Under the pieces are notes generated by a model. It worked only from the letters and a program-made list of their open reading frames with translations, searched no databases and was not told the DNA's origin. A stretch of 64,000 nt of DNA from Asaia siamensis. Lineage in GTDB: Bacteria > Pseudomonadota > Alphaproteobacteria > Acetobacterales > Acetobacteraceae. Shown here piece by piece: positions 46,970 to 55,012 of the stretch. The stretch spans positions 32,046 through 96,045 of the forward strand of contig NZ_BMCH01000008.1 in NCBI RefSeq assembly GCF_014635085.1. The letters run 5' to 3'. Each line of letters starts with the position of its first letter. The first letter of the stretch is position 1. The translations under genes were made by a program, and so were the position numbers.

Positions 46970-48124
46970 ATGTTTTCTCGTTTTTCGATTGCTGCCTGCA
47001 CCGCCCTCACTCTTGTGGCTGCCGCTTCTCCTGCGAAGGCGGATCCGAAGGGGTTTCTCGAGACGCTGCATCGCCATACGACGCTGGCATCGACCAGCCC
47101 CGGCAATGGCGATCTGAACCCCTACGCCGTTGTTGTCGTGCCGCATGATATGGGTGTGCTGAAAAAGGACGAAGTTCTGGTTACGAACTTCAACAATATC
47201 AGCAATCTGCAGGGCACCGGCACGACGATCGTTGCCTATTCGCCCGTGTCGGGCAATGCGCGGCTCTTCGCCAATCTGCCCAGCAACCTTGCGGCCTGCC
47301 CGGGCGGGGTGGGGCTTACAACGGCGCTGACCATCCTGAAAAAAGGCTGGATCATCGTTGGTAGCGCCCCCAGCAAGGATGGCACCACCACGACCAAAGG
47401 CGATGGATGTCTGATCCTGCTCGATGCCAACGGTAAATATATTACCACCTGGAAGGGGCCGCTCATCAACGCGCCCTGGGGCGATATTGCGAGTGTCGAT
47501 CAGGGCGACAAGGCCACGCTTTTCGTCTCCATGACAGGTTTCGACCTGCCGGGTCCGAATGTGGTCGACCCGCAGACACATTATCCGCCGATCCTGCAGA
47601 AAGCGACGGTTCTCCGCCTCGAACTCAGCATCCCCGATAACAGCCCGCCAGTTCTTGAAAAGCAGACCGTTGTCGCTAGCGGGTTTTCGGCGCGTGCGGA
47701 CCGCGACAACTTTCTGTTCGGGCCGACGGGACTGGCGCTTGATGACGATGGCACGCTCTATGTGACCGATGGTTACGACAACGAAGTGACGGCCATTGAC
47801 AATGCGCTGACACGTACCGAGCCGGTCACACGGCAGAACGACGCAGTTGGCAGGGTCATCACCAAGGGTGGCCTGCTGAACTGGCCGCTCGCCATGATCT
47901 GGGTGCCGGGCCACCATCTGCTCGTCGCAAATGGCCGAAACGGTCAGGTCGTGGAAATTGACCCGGCGGCCAAGAAGCAGATCTACGCGCAATGGGTCGA
48001 CGCCGATCAGGCGCAGCAGCCGCCGGGAAATGGCGATCTGTTCGGTCTAGCCATGACCCCCGATGGCAAGAGCTTTTATTATGTCGAAGACGACATGAAC
48101 ACATTGAATGTGAGTCAGCCATGA
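46970..48124 (+). CDS. Periplasmic NHL/SMP-30-like beta-propeller protein
   Basis: A secreted protein of 384 residues (signal peptide to SPAKA). Repeated blades are visible: NPYAVVVVPHD, DEVLVTNFNN, WIIVGSAPSKDG, GPTGLALDDDGTLYVTDGYDNEVTAID, NWPLAMIWVPGHHLLVANGRNGQVVEIDP and GLAMTPDGKSFYYVEDD. No catalytic site can be named. ATG 46970 was chosen for AGAGG five bases upstream (GTG 46958 is the alternative). Its stop overlaps the DyP gene as ATGA, so it is the middle gene of an iron-regulated operon. Confidence 0.8.
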   Translation: MFSRFSIAACTALTLVAAASPAKADPKGFLETLHRHTTLASTSPGNGDLNPYAVVVVPHDMGVLKKDEVLVTNFNNISNLQGTGTTIVAYSPVSGNARLFANLPSNLAACPGGVGLTTALTILKKGWIIVGSAPSKDGTTTTKGDGCLILLDANGKYITTWKGPLINAPWGDIASVDQGDKATLFVSMTGFDLPGPNVVDPQTHYPPILQKATVLRLELSIPDNSPPVLEKQTVVASGFSARADRDNFLFGPTGLALDDDGTLYVTDGYDNEVTAIDNALTRTEPVTRQNDAVGRVITKGGLLNWPLAMIWVPGHHLLVANGRNGQVVEIDPAAKKQIYAQWVDADQAQQPPGNGDLFGLAMTPDGKSFYYVEDDMNTLNVSQP

Positions 48125-49332
48125 CAGATACGGAAAAAGGTTTTCGCCTTGGCAGGCGCGGTTTCATCGCGAGTTCCGTAGCCCTTGGCAGCGTCGCACC
48201 TCTCGCTGAACAGGCTTTTGGCGCTCAAACGCCGGTCATTCACCAGCCGGGTATCCTGACCCCTCAGCAGCCCTTTGCCTATTTCATCACCTTCGACGTT
48301 GCGACGACGAAGCGCGAGGAACTGGTCTCGCTACTCAAAAAATGGACCGAGGCGGCAGACGCCCTGATGGCTGGAAAATCCGTCGAGGGTCTGGTCGATT
48401 CAGGCGAGATTGCCGGGCTGAAGGATCGCGATCTCACCATCACGATCGGCTTTGGTCCGACCCTATTCGTGAAAGACGGGAAGGACCGTTTCGGGCTGCA
48501 GGCCCATCGGACCCCAGCCATGGCCGATCTGCCGCGCTTTACCGGCGATCAGCTGGTCGATGCACGTTCAGGGGGCGATCTGTGTGTGCAATGCTGTGCC
48601 AATGACCCTCAGACCACGCTGCATGCGTCGCGCGCGCTGACGCGGCTTGCCTATAATATCGCCAATCCGCGCTGGGCGCAGGCCGGGTTCCTGCCGAGTT
48701 TCGGCAAGGGCAAGACACCGCGCAATCTCATGGGTTTCAAGGACGGCACGATCAATCCCGACACGAAAAACCCGGCGTCGGCTGATCGCTATATCTGGGC
48801 GGCGCAATCCGACCTGCCGTGGATGCAGGGCGGCAGCTATCTCGTATCGCGCATCATTCGTATTGCCCTCGAGCACTGGGATCGCACACCGGTCAGCTTT
48901 CAGGAAGAGACGATGGGGCGTGAGAAGCTGAGTGGTGCTCCAATAGGAGGCCGTGATGAATTCGAGCCCCTTACCCTCACGCAGAAGGACCGTGACGGCA
49001 ATCTGGTAACGGTGCAGAACTCCCATGCGCGCCTCGCAGCCCCTGAGGAAAACGGAGGCGCGCAGATCCTGCGGCGGGCCTACTCCTATGATAACGGTCT
49101 GAGCTTCACGGCCGAGCGCTGGCCGCCGTGGCGCCAGGGGATGGAAATGGACGCCGGGTTGTTGTTCATGAGCTGGCAGCAGGACCCTCGAAACGCGTTT
49201 GTGAAGATTTTCGAGAATATGTCGAAATTCGACATGATGAACCAGTATACGACCCATATCGGAGGCGGACTTTTTGCCTGTCCCGGACGCAAAGAGGGCG
49301 GCTATATCGGTCAGGCCCTCATGGAAGCCTGA
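48121..49332 (+). CDS. Tat-exported DyP-type heme peroxidase (EfeB-like)
   Basis: A heme enzyme of 403 residues. A twin-arginine signal (LGRRGFIASS, residues 10-19) exports it folded to the periplasm. DyP motifs are G205-F-K-D208-G-T (distal Asp) and proximal H302 in NSHARLA; WPPWRQGMEMDAGLLFMSWQQDPR and the overall length match the EfeB/YfeX group. In EfeUOB it oxidises Fe2+ or handles heme. No efeU or efeO is adjacent; instead a porin and a beta-propeller precede it under a Fur box. ATG 48121 overlaps the preceding stop. Confidence 0.93.
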   Translation: MTDTEKGFRLGRRGFIASSVALGSVAPLAEQAFGAQTPVIHQPGILTPQQPFAYFITFDVATTKREELVSLLKKWTEAADALMAGKSVEGLVDSGEIAGLKDRDLTITIGFGPTLFVKDGKDRFGLQAHRTPAMADLPRFTGDQLVDARSGGDLCVQCCANDPQTTLHASRALTRLAYNIANPRWAQAGFLPSFGKGKTPRNLMGFKDGTINPDTKNPASADRYIWAAQSDLPWMQGGSYLVSRIIRIALEHWDRTPVSFQEETMGREKLSGAPIGGRDEFEPLTLTQKDRDGNLVTVQNSHARLAAPEENGGAQILRRAYSYDNGLSFTAERWPPWRQGMEMDAGLLFMSWQQDPRNAFVKIFENMSKFDMMNQYTTHIGGGLFACPGRKEGGYIGQALMEA

Positions 49333-49598
49333 GGTTCGGCTTCGTCATCCAGCGGCTGACAGGTGCTTTGCTCCGAAAGGGGGTTGGCGCCTGTCCCATG
49401 AAGGCAGTGGAAATACAAACCAAGACCTTCACGTAATATGTTTCTATTCAACAACGAATCGGCATACATCCAGAAGATGTCGGTTTTGTCACCGGAATGA
49501 AGCGGGAGTATTCGGGTCCTGTTTTATCTCTCTGGACGCCACCTGTTTCAGGTTGTAACTCTCTGCCCACTAGACCGGACACGTGAAGGGACGGGGCG

Positions 49599-50063
49599 AT
49601 TAACGCGGCGACGCTAAACCGACAGAGCAGACGCAAAGGCAGGACGATCTCTCGTCTTGCTGTAGCTGTTCCTGTCCTTCTGGCTTTTCTCGTGTCGCTC
49701 ATGCTCCAGAGTCTTGCGCGCCCTGACGAAACGCCCCGATCGGAAATTGTGCGTCTGATCGGCGTCGACATTGCCGCCCCGGGAGTGGTGCCCACGGGCA
49801 TGGCCGAGAATATGACCGGTTGCGATGAGGCGGGCATGGTCATGCCAGCCGAGCCCAAGGGCCACAGCACCGGGCATCATCATGATTCAGCCTGCGCTCT
49901 TTGTCCGCTTTTGCAGCTCGGGTTTTTCATTCTCGCCATCGCGCTGATTGTCGCTTTCGCGCGTAGCCTGAAGCTGAGTCAGCTTGTCACCCTTCCGCCA
50001 TGCCGTGCGCCACCCGGGTTGCGATGGGTCATGCCGCCTGCCCAGGCACCCCCTCTGACCTGA
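49599..50063 (+). CDS. DUF2946-family membrane protein (probable ATT start)
   Basis: A small protein with a basic N-terminus, a hydrophobic segment (LAVAVPVLLAFLVSLMLQSLA), a Met/His-rich middle (MTGCDEAGMVMP, GHSTGHHHD) and the DUF2946 hallmark ACALCPLL followed by a second hydrophobic segment. The first usual start, GTG 49692, would remove the first membrane segment; the frame is open from 49587, and ATT 49599, seven bases after AAGGGA, gives 154 residues. It lies directly upstream of a copper-type TonB receptor, its usual partner; a copper-related role is inferred. Confidence 0.65.
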   Translation: MNAATLNRQSRRKGRTISRLAVAVPVLLAFLVSLMLQSLARPDETPRSEIVRLIGVDIAAPGVVPTGMAENMTGCDEAGMVMPAEPKGHSTGHHHDSACALCPLLQLGFFILAIALIVAFARSLKLSQLVTLPPCRAPPGLRWVMPPAQAPPLT

Positions 50064-50154
50064 TTGCTTGCAAGCGCCCCTGTTTTCCGGCTTCGCGAAA
50101 GGCGAATGCAGGAAGGCAGCGGCTTGTCTCGTTTTCGATCAGGATAATCTTGTC

Positions 50155-52293
50155 ATGACTCTGCCCCGTTCTGGCAGGTCGCTCCGTCATGCGCGCCTCG
50201 CGCTCGGATGCACCTCAGTTCTCGCCCTCATCATCGCCTTCGATGCCCACGCTGCGACCGACACAAAACAGGTTCTCGCGCCTGAAGAAGACGGCAAGGT
50301 GGAATATCTCCGGGTCGAAGGCATACGCCGCACGGCCATTCACTCTGCTGATACAGCGGCCTTGCTTAAAGGGTCGCTGGGCTACAGCATGTATTCGGCG
50401 GGTGGCGTATCGGCGCTTCCGGTGCTCAATGGCATGGCGGATGATCGTGTTGCGACCATCGTTGATGGCATGCATATCGCTTCGGCGTGTCCCAATCACA
50501 TGAACCCGGCGATGTCCTATATCGACCCCGACAGCGTCTCGACGGCTGAGGCCATTGCGGGCGTCACTCCGGTCAGTATCGGTGGCGACAGCACAGGTGG
50601 CACCGTCAAGGTCGAGCGCCGCGACCCGCTTTTTGCAAAGAGCGGCAAGATACTCGTGACCGGTCATGTCAGGGGTGACTATCGCAGCAATGGCGGCGGC
50701 TCGGGCGCCTCGGGCACTGTCACGGTTGCCAATGACATGTTCAGTATCCGCTATACCGGATCTTATGCCCATGCCAGCAATTATCATACAGGCGGAGACG
50801 GCCGTCAGGTACGCTCTACCAGCTATCTTTCCTATAATCATGCCGTTACGGCCGGGTTGAAGAAGGACAATCATCTGCTGGCGCTGACCTTTGGTCAGCA
50901 GGACATTCCCTATGAGGGATTTCCCAACCAGTATATGGATATGACGAATAATCGCTCGACCTTCGTCAACGGCAAGTATCGTGGCGAGTTCAACTGGGCC
51001 ACTCTCGACGTGCGCGGCTTCTGGCAGCGCGTTGACCATGTCATGAACATGATGAGTGACAAGGGTGGTCATAGCGCCACAACCGGTATGCCCATGAATA
51101 CCGATGCCCGCACGGCGGGATATGCCATCGATCTGACCATACCGCTCTCGACGCGTCACAAAATCAAGATCGGTAGTGGCTATGACCATAACGGTCTCAA
51201 TGACTGGTGGCCACCGCTGGCCAACAGCATGATGATGGGGCCCAATACCTTTCACAATATCAATAACGGGCATCGTGACCGCTTGGGTCATTATATCGAG
51301 TGGAACGCCCAATGGACGCGGCGTTTCTCGACGCAGCTCGGCTTGCGTAATGACCTGATCATGATGAACACGGGCAAGGTCGCGCCCTATTCCTGGATGG
51401 GCATGATGCAGATGGCCGATATCATGGCTGCCAGGCGTTTCAATGCCGCATCACGTGGCCGCACCGATACGAATTTCGACGTGACCGCAACAGGACGCTG
51501 GCATGCTTTGGACAGCCTGATGATCGAGGGCGGTTATGCGCGCAAGACGCGTTCACCCAATTTGTACGAACGCTATGCATGGGGACGTGGTGCCATGGCG
51601 ATGCGCATGATCGGCTGGTTTGGCGATGGCAATGGCTATGTAGGCAATCTGAATCTTCGCCCCGAAATCGCCAATACGGCCAGCGTCACGATGACATGGC
51701 ATGACCCGAAAGGGGAGGGGTGGAACGTCAAGCTGCAGCCGTTTTATACATATACCGAAGGCTATATAAACGTGATGCGCATTGGGTCGTTGAGCAATGG
51801 CCTGTCGATGCTGCAATTCGTCAACCACAACGCCCAGAGCTATGGGCTCAATGGATCGGGTCAGTATCGCCTGTGGGACAGTGAGCGTTTTGGTCAGGGC
51901 AAGATCGTCAGCACGTTCAGCTGGGTGCGCGGTCAGGATTTTGTCACCCATTCCGGGCTCTATCACCAGATGCCCGTCAACGGCACGGTCGGGCTGCGTG
52001 AGACCTGGCAGAACGTGACTGGCCGGGTCGATGTGACGCTGGTGAAAAAGAAGTCGACCGTCGACTGGCTGCGCAACGAGCCTAGAACGCCCGGCTATGC
52101 GTTGCTCGGGCTCGGCGCAAGCTATCGCTGGCGCAAATTCACGCTCGATGGAAGTATCGAGAACGTCATGAACCAGAAATATTATCTGCCGCTCGGTGGT
52201 CTCTCACTCGGCGATTACAAGCAGACGGGGGTTCTCGGCCCGCTCGCCGGACTTGGCCGTTCCTTCAACCTGAGTCTGACCGCAGCTTTCTGA
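50155..52293 (+). CDS. TonB-dependent copper receptor (OprC/NosA-like)
   Basis: A receptor of 712 residues with signal peptide ending near FDAHA. The plug contains VDGMHIASACPNHMNPAMSYIDP, with the CPN.M.P copper loop of OprC-type receptors. The barrel is Met- and His-rich (HVMNMMSDKGGH, MMMGPNTFHN, SWMGMMQMADIM), fitting copper binding, and ends in FNLSLTAAF. ATG 50155 was chosen for AGGAT upstream and because it opens the signal peptide. It follows the DUF2946 gene by 91 bases. Confidence 0.92.
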   Translation: MTLPRSGRSLRHARLALGCTSVLALIIAFDAHAATDTKQVLAPEEDGKVEYLRVEGIRRTAIHSADTAALLKGSLGYSMYSAGGVSALPVLNGMADDRVATIVDGMHIASACPNHMNPAMSYIDPDSVSTAEAIAGVTPVSIGGDSTGGTVKVERRDPLFAKSGKILVTGHVRGDYRSNGGGSGASGTVTVANDMFSIRYTGSYAHASNYHTGGDGRQVRSTSYLSYNHAVTAGLKKDNHLLALTFGQQDIPYEGFPNQYMDMTNNRSTFVNGKYRGEFNWATLDVRGFWQRVDHVMNMMSDKGGHSATTGMPMNTDARTAGYAIDLTIPLSTRHKIKIGSGYDHNGLNDWWPPLANSMMMGPNTFHNINNGHRDRLGHYIEWNAQWTRRFSTQLGLRNDLIMMNTGKVAPYSWMGMMQMADIMAARRFNAASRGRTDTNFDVTATGRWHALDSLMIEGGYARKTRSPNLYERYAWGRGAMAMRMIGWFGDGNGYVGNLNLRPEIANTASVTMTWHDPKGEGWNVKLQPFYTYTEGYINVMRIGSLSNGLSMLQFVNHNAQSYGLNGSGQYRLWDSERFGQGKIVSTFSWVRGQDFVTHSGLYHQMPVNGTVGLRETWQNVTGRVDVTLVKKKSTVDWLRNEPRTPGYALLGLGASYRWRKFTLDGSIENVMNQKYYLPLGGLSLGDYKQTGVLGPLAGLGRSFNLSLTAAF

Positions 52294-52933
52294 GCCTCTC
52301 GCCACGGCGCGCAAAGCGCACTCGCACCGCTGCTCGCGGCCGCTGTAGATGGAGGTCGCTGACGTTCGCCCCTGAAAAACCGGTGTGAACGCGGCCCTCC
52401 GTTCGGGTTGGTGCGCTTTTGCGGATATCTCAAGGTCGCGTTATCGTTGAGCGCGGCCTGAGTCGATTCTGTTTGCAACAAGCTCTGCGACTAACTGAGA
52501 TCACTGGGGGAGGTGCTCCTTCAGATGAAGCCTCGAGGGCTTACGCTCCACCATTACCTCTGTTCTCTGGGATAACTTAAAGCCAGACCTTCAGGTATCA
52601 GGGTGAGTCTGCATCCGGGTCCGGGCTCTCAGACTGGAAATTCTTCATAGAGGCATGTCGTAGGGTTTTTGCCCCCCCAAGGCGTCGCCCGTGATACCTC
52701 ACAGGCGCCCGGACGCGTGTCACATAGCAAAATCGGTCGCGTGCATCTTGGCTATCTAGTCAGGATGCGTTACCGCCGCGTCTGCAGCATGGTCTGTCTC
52801 GCAGTTGGCTTTTCGAACCAAAATCCGAACTCAGCGCCTCTATGGAAAGCCTCTGGCTACATCTTCGCTGGGTAATATGTGCCAGAGACAGACGTGGGAA
52901 TGAAGCGGCTGAGTAGGAAAGGACATATCTCCA
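52294..52933. other. 640-bp intergenic stretch without recognisable gene
   Basis: Between the copper receptor and the MFS gene no frame shows a ribosome binding site with coding character, and no tRNA or terminator with T-run is visible. It may hold remnants of a lost gene plus the MFS promoter. Confidence 0.5.
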
Positions 52934-54103
52934 ATGCAGGCATCGGTTGAACAAAGGGAAGCGCGCATGCCGGTGCATGCCATGCTTGTGCTCGCGATGG
53001 CTGCCTTCGTGACGCTGCTGACGGAAATCATGCCTGCCGGGCTGTTATCTTCCATCTCGACCGGGTTACGCGTTCCCCAAGCTGTGGGAGGACAGTTCAT
53101 AACAGCGTTTGCCCTTGGAGCGCTCTTTGCCGCTCTGCCTTCTACAGCTTTCACTCACCGCCTGGCGCGCAAGAAACTCCTTCTCACCGGGTTGATCGGT
53201 TTCTCACTCGTGAATTTCGGCAATGCACTCACGACCAGTTTTACCCTGTCGCTGATCATCCGCTTTATTGCAGGATGCTGTGGCGGCCTGATCTGGGCTA
53301 TGTTCGCAGGCTATGCGACGCGGCTTGCACCCGAGGGGCAGCGAGGGCGCGCGATTGCTCTGGCCGGTTCGGGTGTGACGCTTGCCCTCGTGCTGGGCGC
53401 GCCACTCAGTGCCTCTTTGGGGCAGATGATAGGATGGCGCGGGGCTTTTGCCACCCTCGGTGGCTTTTCGGTTTTGCTTCTTCTCTGGGCCATCATCGTT
53501 CTGCCCGATGCGTCGGGTAGCCAGGGCGAAATAAGCTTCAGCATTTTTCGCACGATCAAACTGCCGGGGGTTTTTGCCACCCTCGCCATCATCTTCAGTT
53601 TTGTCGCGGCACATAGCCTGCTGTACGTCTATATCGAGCCCTTGGTAACGCCCGCTGGTCTGAGTGCTCGTATCGATGCGCTGCTACTGCTGTTCGGGGC
53701 GGCATCAGTGGTGGGGCTATTTGTCACGGGGATGCTGATAGATCGGCATATGGCATCCCTGACATTCGTCAGTATGACGACATTTGTGGGAGCAAGCGTT
53801 ATTCTCATGGGCGGTTTGACTCATCCGCCTGTTATATGTCTGGCGATCGTGCTGTGGGGATTGTCCACAGGTGGTTTTGCCGCCCTGACGCAAAGTGCGA
53901 TGGCGCATGTCAGCGGTTCGTCCATCGATGTGGCGCAGGCTATGGCGACGACATCGTGGAACCTGGCCGTCTCATCTGGTGGCCTGTTTGGAGGTGTGCT
54001 CCTTACTCACGCTCCCATCGCAGCCTTGCCGCTCATGGCCATCGCGCTCCTCCTCCTCGGTCTGGCTGCCTTTTTTCGGGGCTTGCGCCCTCTTCTCAAA
54101 TAG
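52934..54103 (+). CDS. MFS exporter (DHA1, AraJ/YdhP-like)
   Basis: An inner-membrane transporter of 389 residues with 12 predicted segments. TEIMPAGLLSSISTGL at TM1, LARKKLLLTGLIGFSLVN (loop 2-3 with the MFS motif A equivalent) and RFIAGCCGGLIWAMFAGYATRLAPEGQRGRAIALAGSG (motif C region) mark the DHA1 drug/sugar efflux group. The substrate is unknown. ATG 52934 is likely; ATG 52967 (residue 12) is the alternative. Monocistronic, convergent with a small membrane-protein gene. Confidence 0.9.
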   Translation: MQASVEQREARMPVHAMLVLAMAAFVTLLTEIMPAGLLSSISTGLRVPQAVGGQFITAFALGALFAALPSTAFTHRLARKKLLLTGLIGFSLVNFGNALTTSFTLSLIIRFIAGCCGGLIWAMFAGYATRLAPEGQRGRAIALAGSGVTLALVLGAPLSASLGQMIGWRGAFATLGGFSVLLLLWAIIVLPDASGSQGEISFSIFRTIKLPGVFATLAIIFSFVAAHSLLYVYIEPLVTPAGLSARIDALLLLFGAASVVGLFVTGMLIDRHMASLTFVSMTTFVGASVILMGGLTHPPVICLAIVLWGLSTGGFAALTQSAMAHVSGSSIDVAQAMATTSWNLAVSSGGLFGGVLLTHAPIAALPLMAIALLLLGLAAFFRGLRPLLK

Positions 54104-54121
54104 CCGGACCGGAAGCTCGCG

Positions 54122-54283
54122 TCAGAGTGTTTTGATGTGTGATGTCTGAAGGCGCTTTTTCTTCATTGCCCTCACGGTTACGGCGATAACAGACGCAACG
54201 AATACGGTTGCAACGATACTGAGCGTCAATGACTGAATATCGGTCATGGCGTAATGCTCATGGACTGGACCCCACCATTTCAT
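54122..54283 (-). CDS. 53-residue single-pass membrane protein
   Basis: ATG 54283 is preceded at 8 bases by AAAAAGGAG, one of the best ribosome binding sites in the window. The product starts MKWWGPVHEHYAMTD, has one hydrophobic segment (SLTLSIVATVFVASVIAVTV, about residues 18-37) and ends in a basic tail with KKKR. I do not recognise a family. The region upstream is long and AT-rich and holds a perfect FNR-type site 166 bases away, so oxygen-linked control is possible. It converges on the MFS gene. Confidence 0.7.
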   Translation of the reverse strand: MKWWGPVHEHYAMTDIQSLTLSIVATVFVASVIAVTVRAMKKKRLQTSHIKTL

Positions 54284-54448
54284 CACGAATACTCCTTTTT
54301 AACGGAATAAATACAAGCCCGCACCCTGAATGAGGATAGGAATTGTTCAATGGAAGCGGGTTCGTTCATTCCTTGGATTGACGATGCGCCCAAGGAATAG
54401 CGGTGGTCAACGTTCAGTTTAGTTAATAAAGTTCACGTTTTATAGATA

Positions 54449-54462
54449 TTGATATAGATCAA
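54449..54462. promoter_or_regulatory. FNR/Anr-type site
   Basis: TTGAT-ATAG-ATCAA is a perfect match to the TTGAT-N4-ATCAA consensus. It lies in the 729-bp AT-rich region (54284-55012) between the small membrane protein (minus) and the repeat/Hint gene (plus), so it could control either. No other gene is supported in that region. Confidence 0.6.
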
Positions 54463-55012
54463 TACATAAAACAAAATAGAAAACAGAAATAAAAATTTTT
54501 ATGTTTGCTCTAACAATCCCATGTGCAAATGGAAATGACACGATTTGTCGCGAATAGTGACTTCGTCTTCCCAGGGGGAGAAGGTCAGATTCTTGCAAAG
54601 TCGTCATCCGACTGATCTGACTATCTCACTGTTAATGTGCTGATATTCCATCTCAAATGAAGAAGGAATGCGCCCTATTGTTGCCGGATCGGGTTTAACC
54701 AACTGTTTACCCTTAGGGATTTCAATGGGCGCTTTCTATAAAGCTCTTGCATGATGGTTGCATAATATTCGCCTTGATTTATAAGTCCTATGAATTTTTG
54801 GCTTTTTATTTATATATATCGAAATTTCACGATAAATATATTCTATCACTAAGTAGAAAATATCGTATTTTTGTCGATATTCCTCCAATATCCATGCCGT
54901 TGCTTGCAGATAGTGTATCTGATTATAACGAATCATCTCGCGAGATAGTTTGTCGCAACAAAACTCGGGGTAATCGTCTAGATTTGGTCTACAAAAAAAA
55001 GAGAAGAATGAC

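Noticed and set aside
52294..52933. Degraded insertion sequence
   Set aside because: No terminal inverted repeats, target duplication or transposase motif could be seen.
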